Of a stretch of 64,000 nt of DNA, positions 38,101 through 46,375 are shown piece by piece (position 1 is the stretch's first letter; every line of letters starts with the position of its first letter). This DNA is from JABSOG01 sp965277695. GTDB lineage: Bacteria; Pseudomonadota; Gammaproteobacteria; Enterobacterales; Alteromonadaceae. The stretch lies in assembly GCA_965277695.1 (NCBI GenBank), contig CBDIDQ010000021.1, positions 62,001-126,000 of the forward strand. The letters are read 5' to 3'. The notes below the pieces were generated by a model that made no database searches, was not told the DNA's origin, and saw only the letters and a list, made by a program, of their open reading frames with translations. A program made the position numbers and the translations under genes.

Positions 38101-39288
38101 CGTCGATGGACTCGGATCGCTTAAACCAAACTGATCAGTAACCAACACAGTGATATCAAAAGTACCTGCTTGATTAAAAACCACCCCGGGGATATTGGCA
38201 CCCAATTGTGGTGCCATCATGCCATCAAAATCCCATAGATAACTCAAGTCAGTATCGCCATTGGCGTCGCTAGCGGTGGCACTAAAATCCAAAGTGCTGC
38301 CCAGCTGTATCGTTTGTAAATTGAATGGCGTTAACACCGCCGAATTCGGTGCAACGTTATCGCCACCAGGCAGTGCTTTGGCAACTTGATAATCGGTGAC
38401 GACTGTCCACGCCAGTCGCTGGAGTTGCAAAGCCAAAGTCGGCTCAATCACCACCGCATTACCGCTAGATTGGATCACAATCTGATTGGTTAATCCCTCA
38501 GGCGAGCGATTATAAATATTGGCAAACACCACGCTCGCGATGAAATAATTACCGATGTCATTCATGTGAACATCATCTTTAAATACATCAGTGCGCTGGC
38601 TCAAACCGCTGATTTGACCGTTTTCAATATCTAAAATAAGCTCGCGTAACGCCAAGTTTGCCGGGATCAGTTCGATATCTGCATCAATGCCATTGGCGGC
38701 AGAGATATTTTCGGCTTCAGCAACGATCTGTTCGTATTCATCTAATTCTTTGGTTATGGCGTCAGTCCATTCGCCCTGATGATAATCCAACCCTTCCCAG
38801 CTGGTAAAAAAGTAAGCTCGACCATTGCTGTCATGAGATTTAAGCAAGGCGGTGAATTTCTCCAAATAAAGCTGAGTTTCATTCCAAAAATGCTGTCCAG
38901 CAATCGGATTATTGGCTTCGGTGACAATCAAGGTATCGAAAGGCCCAGTTAAAGGCCCGGCTGCAGCCTCATCAAGGGCATCACAGGCAAATTCGGCTGG
39001 CGGATACTCGCCAGTGAAATCACTCTGATGGCAATTTTGCCAATTAAACTTCAACGGTGCGCCATTGAATATCTGGGCTGCTTTGATCATCGACAGGTTT
39101 TCATTGCTCTGGGCCAACTGCCTGACCAAATCAGGCATATCGTTGTTGATCAAACTGTGACCGACAAACATCGCTTTCACATCATCGACGGGCAGTGGCG
39201 CAGCAACTGCGCTATTGATTAGCAAGGCAGAGCAAAATAAACTGGCTAGGGCAGCCGTTTTAAAAAAGGTGGTTCGTTGTAATAACAT
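35143..39288 (-). CDS. Large secreted protein: SGNH esterase-like, PKD, PKD, clan-A glycosidase-like, FN3 domains
   Basis: The 1381-residue product has a signal peptide (ending AVAA). Residues about 35-310 resemble an SGNH hydrolase: block I GHSL (43-46) and block V DDVH with D238 and H241. Two PKD domains follow (about 325-430 and 435-520, LSYLWDFDG and DPDGDTNLTYQW), then an FN3-like linker. Residues about 630-1180 look like a clan-A TIM-barrel glycosidase, with ELGNEVWN (acid/base candidate E892) and AYEGGQ (nucleophile candidate E1079). Two FN3-like domains end the protein. It probably removes ester groups and cleaves a polysaccharide outside the cell; substrate is unknown. It lies 7 bases or more upstream of the solute-binding gene on the same strand. 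Confidence 0.82.
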   Translation of the reverse strand: MLLQRTTFFKTAALASLFCSALLINSAVAAPLPVDDVKAMFVGHSLINNDMPDLVRQLAQSNENLSMIKAAQIFNGAPLKFNWQNCHQSDFTGEYPPAEFACDALDEAAAGPLTGPFDTLIVTEANNPIAGQHFWNETQLYLEKFTALLKSHDSNGRAYFFTSWEGLDYHQGEWTDAITKELDEYEQIVAEAENISAANGIDADIELIPANLALRELILDIENGQISGLSQRTDVFKDDVHMNDIGNYFIASVVFANIYNRSPEGLTNQIVIQSSGNAVVIEPTLALQLQRLAWTVVTDYQVAKALPGGDNVAPNSAVLTPFNLQTIQLGSTLDFSATASDANGDTDLSYLWDFDGMMAPQLGANIPGVVFNQAGTFDITVLVTDQFGLSDPSPSTVRVIVEEPDMPNLAPNVDSTTPIASQTQVIKVGESLAFSAVASDPDGDTNLTYQWTFATAAPAQAGENTTDVTFNQAGVYEVIVTVTDSRGMSDPTPTMIVVVVEDFAPIVDISSFIAWPVSADGVTEMTWAAPSVVAEVDHYNVNLNSQTMASALSSATRFSLAGLNPHRINHVGITGVDASGRIVAQSPVIELAAIVVDTTTTPNQKSALGINLTGVSYWSTQWMLIDVMRQASNGSGELWATGNAQTYAFNTGHQARLDLDAQGWPKSLPPSDDPDFHHVTTIIYQDNEHYPVGEYVVLYDGEGELRYNGATHLVEKSSPGRDVLQLNANSYLHLSIRQTDPAGTGNYLKNVRILVPGGICGFTPSDYAESADECNTAVDYHSFEQIYRHQDFHPLFLADMAKYRSIRFMQMMRTNVSEQNVWADRASYDDVSWSLNAGAPYEIAIDLANKVQAEPWLNVPARVDENYMIILAQMVKTQLDPHLDVHVELGNEVWNNAYPYNLDARWMEEQGRSQWPDAGVDDFMYRLNYYGKRSSDMCEVFKREFAEQADRVKCVVATQGGNAWVGEQILACRLWAAENGGQNCAHNIDSLAIGPYFAGYLADEKNLPILAQWANEGTSGMSKLFDEINTGLLRDLTYDPTEPDWMQAPVAGSLAQAQRFMVDNKAVADRYGIKLSAYEGGQHMTFTGNLTGDRALINENLFLAGNRDPRMGQAFSNYFTDWKEAGGSLFMVFESTGKWGRFGAFSLKEHQQQALSETPKLADTLAFIDANPCWWTGCDRMTYPYTTVTVDPLPDTSTPSAGFVISADVRPDTWGVSLSWSYVDADVIADVQFFQVFRDGEFVGHTNADGTGFNNDWLQLHTYYSFQVRAVNAAGVMLMESNIVTLQAGDSVAPSQPGGLAVTYDGEYGFNVTWDASTDDNGVAYYKIKRNGEDYTIREGLLLDENWPPQGEVSYQIIAVDHFHNESEPSVIVSNVVPPLN

Positions 39289-39338
39289 ATTCTAAGTTCC
39301 TGTTAAAAATGTAATTCGTCTATTTCAACTGTTTTAAC

Positions 39339-39495
39339 TAGTGTTCATCCAGAAACGTTAACTTTCGCAATGCTCAAGGTTAACTTGCTATCTGATGAAT
39401 TCATTAACTTATTGATTAATAAGCCTTACCGCTAATGCGGCATAGCGCTGACCTGCCATAAATGGCAACGAAACTGCGTTTCTGGACAGGCACTA
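39339..39495. mobile_element. MITE-like element of 157 bp
   Basis: The ends form an inverted repeat, TAGTGnnnnTCCAGAAACG at 39339-39357 and its complement at 39477-39495, differing only at central positions. The interior is AT-rich and non-coding, with a small taatgcggcat segment. It lies upstream of the large secreted gene. Confidence 0.65.
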
Positions 39496-39753
39496 ACTAA
39501 CGACTTCCCTTAAAAACCACATTCCCTGTATTACTTTCGCCGTATTTTTGACCGCCCAATGATAAGTGATTTCCCCAACAGCAAAATAGGACAGAGTGCG
39601 CCAATTTTGCGCAATTTGTGCCAATGGGTAAAAATTATGTTTAAAATCAATAGATTAATAATGGCAAAAAAGACCAGTTATTTTTATTCAGGGAAGTTGA
39701 GGTTGCGACAAGCGGCGTCATTTATCTACAGACTCACTGATTTCACGGCATAG

Positions 39754-39933
39754 TCAAAATCTTTTACTGTTCTCCGTACCTCCGTGTCTCCGTGGTGAAA
39801 ATGCGGCACCAATCAAACAGGGTAACAATTGATAATCAAAAAACGTGATGGTCCGACACTTCGGTGAATTCGCGTCTACGGCCTACCAGCTCTGCCGTAG
39901 ACGAGGTTTCAACCTCGTGAATGTTGAGGATAA
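39754..39933. repeat. Half copy of the ccacggagacacgg element followed by a REP-like palindrome
   Basis: Bases 39754-39800 hold only the right arm (ctccgtacctccgtgtctccgtgg) of the palindromic element. Bases 39866-39933 are a gtctacg-family palindrome, with cgcgtctacggc and gccgtagacgagg followed by ttcaacctcgtgaatgttgagga. The remaining gene-free sequence of 39289-40092 shows no gene; a small open frame across the palindrome is translated repeat. Confidence 0.75.
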
Positions 39934-40092
39934 CTGTAACCCTAATTTGCTCTATATGGTCGGAGCCCAAAAAACCTTACACCTTCGGTACAAATCGCGC
40001 CGAGACGGCCCTCCTACATTCATTGTTTGATGTCATTTATCCACAGAATTATCGGTTTCGCTGAACAGTTGCTAAAATAGTTGCTAAAATAG

Positions 40093-41109
40093 TTACATTG
40101 TATATTTTTTTACCGAACACCCAGTCCAGCGTTTAAAGGCGCGCAAAAAACCCCGGCTGTCAGAATAACCCAACAAAAAAGGAATGGTTTGCACCGAACA
40201 CTCGCCTTGTTCAAGATAAGAGATCGCCATTTCTTTTCTAATGCTATCTAAAATCGCCTGATAGGTGGTGTTTTCGTCGTTTAATTTACGATTTAAGGTG
40301 CGTTTACTGATTTTCAGTGAAGCAGCAATCTCTTCTGCCGAGAAATTACCATGACACAAACGACCTGCGATCATGCCGCGCACTTCATCAACAAAATTAA
40401 CCTGAACATCCACTTTACTCAGCACATTTTCGGCGTGTTCTTTGAGAATTTGATAGAGGTAGTCGTTATTTTTACGGTTCTCAACACCGAGAATATTGAT
40501 TGGCAGAGTGATGGTATTGGTTGGCTGGTCAAATAACATCGGACATTGAAAATGCTTTTTGTAAGCATCGCTATGCGCCGGCTCCGCATACTGAAAACTC
40601 AACCGCACCGGATTGATTTTTTGTCCGACGAAAATGCGCACCCAGTTAAGAAACCCAGCAAACACCCGTTCAATTTCATAACTGTGAAAATAACCGTCGA
40701 GGATCGAATAAGTAATTGAGAATGTGTCTTGGCTTTTTTCAAATTCCAAACTGATATGATCAGCCAAAATTTTGGTATATCGCAGCTTATTCGCCACCGC
40801 CTCTTCGAGGTTGGCACTGGCGGTAAACACCAAACCAACAATACCGCGATTATACGGGTCTGAATTTGACCCCATCTGCAAACCGATTGCCGCCAGTTGC
40901 AACAAATTCTCACCCGCTTTCCACAAATCTAGGTGTTTAGCCACCGGGTAACGCCCGTCAGATGTCTCCAGCTCGGCCAAATCAATCGCTGCCATTTCAA
41001 CCAAACGAGGTTTATTCGCCCCATAAGCCAGCAGCGTGGTAAACAGCTCACGGCTGGTTTCTATTGCCATTTTCGGTGGTACTGTCATTGTTTGCTCATC
41101 ACTCTGCAC
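40093..41109 (-). CDS. AraC-family transcriptional regulator with OruR-type N-terminal domain
   Basis: The N-terminal 200 residues fit the Arabinose_bd-like domain of OruR/ArgR-type AraC regulators, and the C-terminal 90 hold the two-helix-turn-helix domain (IAASLKISKRTLNRKLNDENTTYQAIL and VQTIPFLLGYSDSRGFLRAFKRWTGCS). Length of 338 is normal. The annotated start is GTG with AAGG before it; an ATG at 41088 is an alternative. It is divergent from the sodium symporter gene, 182 bases away, so that transporter is a likely target. The ligand is unknown. Confidence 0.9.
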   Translation of the reverse strand: MQSDEQTMTVPPKMAIETSRELFTTLLAYGANKPRLVEMAAIDLAELETSDGRYPVAKHLDLWKAGENLLQLAAIGLQMGSNSDPYNRGIVGLVFTASANLEEAVANKLRYTKILADHISLEFEKSQDTFSITYSILDGYFHSYEIERVFAGFLNWVRIFVGQKINPVRLSFQYAEPAHSDAYKKHFQCPMLFDQPTNTITLPINILGVENRKNNDYLYQILKEHAENVLSKVDVQVNFVDEVRGMIAGRLCHGNFSAEEIAASLKISKRTLNRKLNDENTTYQAILDSIRKEMAISYLEQGECSVQTIPFLLGYSDSRGFLRAFKRWTGCSVKKYTM

Positions 41110-41291
41110 TGGCCTTCATTACTAGCTTCGGTATAACAATATTTTAACATTCGTTGCTATTGAAATATAGCTTGCGATCAGCGGCCTGACCACTAGTTTG
41201 CCATTGTAAAAAATCTGCACTGCACCTACCATAGAATGCTTTTCTTTATCGTCATAACTACACTCGCAATAATAAAAACAGGCAAATTTAA

Positions 41292-42725
41292 ATGGAAATC
41301 TTCGCATTTATCGTATTCTTGGCCATTTTCATCGTGATCGGGATGCTGTCCTCGCGACGCAAAATCGCTAACAGTGATGGTGATCTCAACTACCTGCTCG
41401 CAGGACAAGACGTATCGCCTTTGCTTACCGCTTTATCTGCGGCGGCTACCAAATACAGCGGTTACATGTTTATTGCCCTAATGGGGTATATCTATACTTA
41501 TGGACTGTCGGCCATTTGGTTGATTTTCGGTTTTTTGTTTGGTGATTTAGTGGCGTTTTATTTTGTTCACGCCAAAGTGCGGGAGCAGGCACAAAAGTGC
41601 AACGCCTTGAGCTTTGCCGACTTGCTCAGCCGTTGGCATGGCGGCAACTACCGCATTTTACGCGCGGTGATTGGCATTACCTCGCTGATTTTTCTTGCCA
41701 CTTATGCCGCCGCTCAATTTAATGCTGGCGGCAAAGCGTTACACGTTTTATTTGGCTGGCATTACAATGTCGGCATCCTCATAGGCGCTGGGCTTATTCT
41801 TTCTTATTGCCTGACTGGCGGTTTACGCGCCTCTATCTGGACCGATGCCGCCCAATCCATCGTGATGTTACTGGCCCTGTTAATCTTGCTGCTATTTTCC
41901 ATTAATGCCGCTGGCAGCATTGGTGCTTTTGGTGACAGGCTTGGGGCGATATCGCCTAGCTATTTAAGCCTTGGAGTTGAACGTTTTGGTTCACTCGGTG
42001 CCACGGCACTATTTGCTTTTGGTTGGTTATTCAATGGCTTAGGTGTCGCCGGACAACCCCATGTGATGATCCGCTTTATGGCGCTAGACCAACCCGAAAA
42101 CATCACTCGCACCGGGGTTTATTATTTCACTTGGAGTACATTGTTTTTAGCCATGGTGTTGTTGGTCGGCCTAGCCACTCGTTTATACATTGATAACAGC
42201 AGCAACTTCGATCCTGAATTAGCACTGCCTATGCTGGCCAAACATTTACTTCCCAACATCGCCGTCGGCGTCATCATCGGCGGTATTTTCGCCGCTATTA
42301 TGTCTACCACAGATTCGCAAATCCTCAGCTGTTCAGCAGTATTAAGCGAAGACTTCAAAGTCGCCAAAGGCCCTCACGCCAAAGCCTGGATCACCCTTGC
42401 CGTCACCCTATTTGCCTTATCAATCAGTTTATTTGCCTCAGCCAGTGTATTTACCTTGGTGATCCTCGCATGGTCAGCCCTAGCCAGCACCATCGGTCCA
42501 CTCGTGATAATCCACGCCCTTGGCAAGCGACCACCCGAATGGCTGGCACTATTAATGATGGCCATCGGCCTCACCACCATATTGCTATGGCGTCAGGCAG
42601 GTTTAAACGCCCAAGTTTATGAGGCCATGCCGGGTATTTTATTGCCGTTATTCACTTATTGGTTATGGTCGTTGCGGGGTCAAAAGCATCAAGATAATGA
42701 GCTGATAGGCAAAAAACGAGGTTGA
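41292..42725 (+). CDS. Sodium:solute symporter (SSS family)
   Basis: The 477-residue protein has about 12-13 membrane segments and SSS features: an N-terminal GR-like short helix (IGMLSSRRKI), LSAAATKYSGYMFIALMGYIY, YCLTGGLRASIWTDAAQSIVM and IIGGIFAAIMSTTDSQILSCS, the conserved sodium-site serines in MSTTDSQ. It resembles the proline/pantothenate branch, but substrate is not determined. It is divergent from the AraC regulator. Its last 60 bases overlap the 3' end of a cyclophilin remnant on the other strand. Confidence 0.9.
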   Translation: MEIFAFIVFLAIFIVIGMLSSRRKIANSDGDLNYLLAGQDVSPLLTALSAAATKYSGYMFIALMGYIYTYGLSAIWLIFGFLFGDLVAFYFVHAKVREQAQKCNALSFADLLSRWHGGNYRILRAVIGITSLIFLATYAAAQFNAGGKALHVLFGWHYNVGILIGAGLILSYCLTGGLRASIWTDAAQSIVMLLALLILLLFSINAAGSIGAFGDRLGAISPSYLSLGVERFGSLGATALFAFGWLFNGLGVAGQPHVMIRFMALDQPENITRTGVYYFTWSTLFLAMVLLVGLATRLYIDNSSNFDPELALPMLAKHLLPNIAVGVIIGGIFAAIMSTTDSQILSCSAVLSEDFKVAKGPHAKAWITLAVTLFALSISLFASASVFTLVILAWSALASTIGPLVIIHALGKRPPEWLALLMMAIGLTTILLWRQAGLNAQVYEAMPGILLPLFTYWLWSLRGQKHQDNELIGKKRG

Positions 42726-42995
42726 AACCCCATCCACGCTAATAACCACAGGTTGGGTCAACAACTGGCCTTTAAGATATTCGTCATCGACACTTTGTGC
42801 TTGTTTGATTTGATTGATTTTCCTCACCACTTCCATACCCTTGATAACTCGACCAAAGGCGGCAAAGCCCAAGCCATCGGCAATTCTCGCACCACCAAAA
42901 TCGAGCGACGGTTGTGCGCCGAGACAAATAAAGAATGATGAAGTGGCAGAGGTGGCGTGCTGGTCTGTGGCTAGTGTAAAACTTTTGTAAAACAC
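42663..42995 (-). pseudogene. Cyclophilin-type peptidyl-prolyl isomerase remnant
   Basis: The 110-codon frame encodes only the C-terminal half of a cyclophilin: SATSSFFICLGAQPSLDFG and GLGFAAFGRVIKGMEVVRKI. The N-terminal 70-80 residues, including the first active-site strands, are absent; the upstream bases give no continuation in any frame. The end also runs on past the usual QPVVI terminus into the symporter gene. It is most likely dead. Confidence 0.75.
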
Positions 42996-43171
42996 CCGCG
43001 TTGGTTTTTACATTTGGATGCCTTTTTTAACCCCTTGCTCGCTGGCATTATTAACCCACTGACAGACAACACACACTCATACCACACGTATTAGTCACCA
43101 GAGAATGAACCACGGCAGTATCGTATAACGAACAGTGTGTACAGGCAAAGTAAACCAAGGCGGGATTGAAA

Positions 43172-43663
43172 ATGAAATCAACAGCAAGCGATTATCAACA
43201 AACAGCAGCACATCAAGCACAAGCAGCAGCGCAAAGAGCACCTTCGTATTTTGAGAAGCACTTCGCGCTAATGAGCGGCCAATTCACCCCGCCTGAAATC
43301 ATTGAAGAAGAAGAATCTCATGCCGAAGCCATCATCATCCGCAGCGGCTGCGAAACCATTCGCCTGAACTTTCAAACCATCAATTCTATCGAAGCCGCTG
43401 GCGATTACATGTGCTTTAACTGCCTTAACGGCAAAACCCATGTGGTCAGAAAAACCATGAAACAACTCGAAGATGAACTCAATCCCGACCAGTTTATCCG
43501 CATCCATCGTTCAAACATGATTAACAAAAGCAAAATCAGCCGACTCAGCGACGACGCCAACGGCGACCTGATGGTGATACTAGACAACGGCCAATCACTA
43601 AAAGTCAGCCGTCGCTACAAAACCAAAGTCGTCGCCCGTATTCGCCCGTTTTTGTATAACTAA
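43172..43663 (+). CDS. LytTR DNA-binding protein
   Basis: From ATG 43172 the product is about 163 residues: a Gln/Ala-rich N-terminal 35 residues, an acidic linker (IIEEEESHAEA) and a LytTR domain (about 60-160, INSIEAAGDYMCFNCLNGKTH, QFIRIHRSNMINKSKISRL, LKVSRRYKTKV). A TTG at 43166 is in frame but less likely. No receiver domain is present, so activity is not controlled by phosphorylation of this protein; ligand, redox or partner control is possible. It lies 246 bases before the radical SAM gene in the same orientation. Confidence 0.88.
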   Translation: MKSTASDYQQTAAHQAQAAAQRAPSYFEKHFALMSGQFTPPEIIEEEESHAEAIIIRSGCETIRLNFQTINSIEAAGDYMCFNCLNGKTHVVRKTMKQLEDELNPDQFIRIHRSNMINKSKISRLSDDANGDLMVILDNGQSLKVSRRYKTKVVARIRPFLYN

Positions 43664-43819
43664 TATTGCAATAACTGTTACGATACCTGTTACGGTAACA
43701 GCTGCAATAATCGCCTGTAATTGCCAAATCAACCAAGGAAGGTTGATTTGTGCGCCCACCGCACAAACCACCAGCCAACAAAAGCCCCCAACCCAGCGAA
43801 AGAAATTCAGGTAAAACAC
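43598..43819 (-). CDS. Possible small membrane protein antisense to the LytTR-radical SAM gap
   Basis: A 73-codon frame from GTG 43819 encodes two hydrophobic stretches (VGGFCWLVVCAVGA and LQAIIAAVTVTGIVTVIAILVI). Its last 20 codons lie opposite the conserved end of the LytTR gene, and the region is otherwise empty. No ribosome site is convincing and no homologue is recognised. It may be chance. Confidence 0.25.
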   Translation of the reverse strand: MFYLNFFRWVGGFCWLVVCAVGAQINLPWLIWQLQAIIAAVTVTGIVTVIAILVIQKRANTGDDFGFVATADF

Positions 43820-43909
43820 TCTCTAATGTTCTATAGTCAATGACGTTCAAACCCACTGGGCCAAAATTGACAAAATTATCAGCTACCTCCAACGCTTAGG
43901 TTACCAATA

Positions 43910-45397
43910 ATGATAAAACAGAGACCTTACCAGTATTACGATACCGCCACTTCCATTTGCTCCCACTGCCTTGAACGGGTCGATGGCAAGATCGTCTTTA
44001 TGGATGGTGCTGTGTGGATGCTTAAACGCTGTCCAACCCACGGACCTGAAAAAGTGATGATTGCCGATGATATTGATTATTATCGCCGCGCCCGAGAAAT
44101 ATTCATCAAAACCCCAGAACAAAGCCATTGTTACAACACCCCAGTAAAATGGGGCTGCCCCTATGATTGCGGTATCTGCCCCGACCATGAACAACATGGC
44201 TGCACGGTTTTGATTGAAGTCACCGACCATTGCAATTTGCGCTGTCCCACCTGCTATGCCAACAGCTCGCCGGAACGTTTAACCCATCGCAGCATGGCGC
44301 AAATCACTGGGATGCTCGATTTGGCGGTAAAAAATGAGGGCGAACCCAATATCATTCAAATTTCTGGCGGCGAACCCACCCTGCATCCAGAATTTTTCAG
44401 CATTTTAAATGAAGCCAAAAAACGCCCAATCAAACATTTACTGGTCAATACCAATGGCTTGAAAATCGCCCAAGATGAAGCCTTTGCCCAACGCCTAGCC
44501 AGCTACGCACCGGGCCTTGAAGTGTATTTACAGTTTGATTCGCTGCACAATGAAAGCATCGAAATGCTCAGAGCCAGCCCACTGAAAAAAATTCATCAAA
44601 AAGCCATCGAACGGCTTAATGAACTCAACATCGCCACTACCTTAGTGGTGACCATTCGCCGAGGTGTCAATGATGATCAATTAGGTGAAATTATTGACTT
44701 TGCGGTGAAACAACCCTGTATCAGGGGCATCACCTTTCAACCTGTACAAGTCGCTGGTCGACTAGAAAACTATCAGGATGGCTATCAGTCAGAGCGCGAC
44801 AGATTGACACTCACCGAAGTCCGGCGCAATATTCTCCAACAAAGTGACCTGTTTTTACCCGAAGATATCATTCCCGTCCCCTGTCACGCCGACACCATCG
44901 CCATGGCTTACGCGCTGAAACTACCGGAGCAATTTATCCCTTTGACAGGTTTAATCGATCCGCAGGCATTAATCCAAGGAGGCAGTAATACCATCAGCTA
45001 TGAAAAAGAAAGCGGCATTCATCAGCATATCTTCGAATTATTCTCGACCCATCACTCACCGCAGAGTCAACCCGCCGCCCTCAGTCAATTAATTGAAGCG
45101 GGCAACCAACCAGAGATTTGGCAAAATCTCGGCTATCACAATATTTTTCGTATTGTGATCATGGAATTTATCGACGCCTATTCATTTGATTTACGCAGTA
45201 TTCGCAAAAGCTGTGTCCATATCGCCCACCCGGATGGCAAACGGATGATCCCTTTTGACACCTATAATTTATTTTATCGCGATGAACTGGAGCAAACCGT
45301 ATTAAACCCAATCCGTGAAAAACGCCAACCCATGGGCGGTGCCATCTCGGTCAAAATGGTCGACCCGCAAGCTATTCGAACAGTTGATGTCTCATGA
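43910..45397 (+). CDS. Radical SAM enzyme resembling the MJ0619/tetraether-synthase group
   Basis: The 495-residue enzyme has the radical SAM triad C108xxxC112xxC115 (CNLRCPTC), with ISGGEPTLHPEF about 40 residues on for SAM binding. An N-terminal metal-site region has C17/C20 with C41-P-T-H44, and a second cluster GCPYDCGICPDHEQHGC with C83, C87, C90 and C98. This extra cysteine block directly before the radical SAM motif is the hallmark of the MJ0619-like group, whose archaeal members join lipid alkyl chains. The bacterial substrate is unknown. Its stop overlaps the DUF547 gene by 4 bases (ATGA), so translation is coupled. Confidence 0.87.
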   Translation: MIKQRPYQYYDTATSICSHCLERVDGKIVFMDGAVWMLKRCPTHGPEKVMIADDIDYYRRAREIFIKTPEQSHCYNTPVKWGCPYDCGICPDHEQHGCTVLIEVTDHCNLRCPTCYANSSPERLTHRSMAQITGMLDLAVKNEGEPNIIQISGGEPTLHPEFFSILNEAKKRPIKHLLVNTNGLKIAQDEAFAQRLASYAPGLEVYLQFDSLHNESIEMLRASPLKKIHQKAIERLNELNIATTLVVTIRRGVNDDQLGEIIDFAVKQPCIRGITFQPVQVAGRLENYQDGYQSERDRLTLTEVRRNILQQSDLFLPEDIIPVPCHADTIAMAYALKLPEQFIPLTGLIDPQALIQGGSNTISYEKESGIHQHIFELFSTHHSPQSQPAALSQLIEAGNQPEIWQNLGYHNIFRIVIMEFIDAYSFDLRSIRKSCVHIAHPDGKRMIPFDTYNLFYRDELEQTVLNPIREKRQPMGGAISVKMVDPQAIRTVDVS

Positions 45398-46293
45398 AAA
45401 TTCTCTTAATTATCATCGTCATTGGTTTATTGTTAGCGGGATTTTGGCAATGGAATACGCAAAGTCGGCTCTACACCATTGATGCGCCGTTACCTGCTGA
45501 TTTTCCTGCTGAGGGGTTTTCTCATGCTGAGCTAGAGAAGCTGTTACAGCAATTTGTCGATAGCGAAGGTAATGTCGATTATCAGGCATGGTATGACAGT
45601 GCCGATGGCAAAACCCATTTAAGCCGTTACCTCGCGGCGGTCTCACGTTTCAGCCCTGAAAACACCCCGGAACGTTTCGCCAGTGAACAGCACTCGTTAG
45701 CCTATTGGATTTATAGTTACAATGCGTTGGTGATCCACAGCATTTTGGCCAACTGGCCGTTAGAGTCTGTCACCGATCTTAAAGCGCCCATAGAGGTGAT
45801 CAAAGGATTGGGGTTTTTCTATAATCAGCAGTTTATTATCGGTGGCAAAAAGTACAACCTCTACCAACTCGAACAACAAAAGATGATCCATACCAAAGCT
45901 GATCCTCGGCTGCATTTTGTCCTCAACTGCGCCAGCGCCTCTTGCCCGGCAATGCGACCACAATTACCGGTTGGGGTTGAATTGGAACCATTTTTACAAC
46001 AAGCAGCGGTCGATTTTATCAACGACCCGCAGAATGTCACCATTGGCGAGGATTGCAAAAGCCTTACGGTATCAAAAATCTTCGATTGGTATCTCGATGA
46101 CTTTGCTCGTCAAGTGACGCTCGCTGACCACAACAACGATAAAAGCGGCCAGAAAAGCACTAAAAAGCACAGGCTAGTCGACTATATTCATGGATTTGCT
46201 ACTGTGGACCTCCAAAACAAGCTAGCCAACTGCGACCCTTTGACGCTAGACTATAAAAAATACGATTGGTCAATCAATAAGAGCACCCATTAA
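45394..46293 (+). CDS. DUF547 protein with N-terminal membrane anchor
   Basis: The 299-residue product has an uncleaved-looking hydrophobic N-terminus (ILLIIIVIGLLLAGFWQW), then a DUF547 domain with AYWIYSYNALVIHSIL, YNLYQLEQQKMIH and the diagnostic HFVLNCASASCPAMR, where the Cys and preceding His are conserved and could be catalytic. DUF547 function is not established. It should face the periplasm. It overlaps the radical SAM gene by 4 bases and is followed after 82 bases by a methyltransferase gene, so the three are likely a functional unit. Confidence 0.88.
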   Translation: MKILLIIIVIGLLLAGFWQWNTQSRLYTIDAPLPADFPAEGFSHAELEKLLQQFVDSEGNVDYQAWYDSADGKTHLSRYLAAVSRFSPENTPERFASEQHSLAYWIYSYNALVIHSILANWPLESVTDLKAPIEVIKGLGFFYNQQFIIGGKKYNLYQLEQQKMIHTKADPRLHFVLNCASASCPAMRPQLPVGVELEPFLQQAAVDFINDPQNVTIGEDCKSLTVSKIFDWYLDDFARQVTLADHNNDKSGQKSTKKHRLVDYIHGFATVDLQNKLANCDPLTLDYKKYDWSINKSTH

Positions 46294-46375
46294 TAATGCG
46301 ATCTAATGATTACGGTATCGATTTTAACCTATTACCACAAAATCCCCAGCAGTTAATAAATAAAGGTACTCTTTA

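Noticed and set aside
39845..40030. 61-codon plus-strand frame resembling another at 54308-54496 (shared FASTAxQLCRR, GFNLVNV)
   Set aside because: Both lie on the gtctacg-family palindrome; the similarity is of the repeated DNA, and neither has a ribosome site or continues with shared sequence beyond it.
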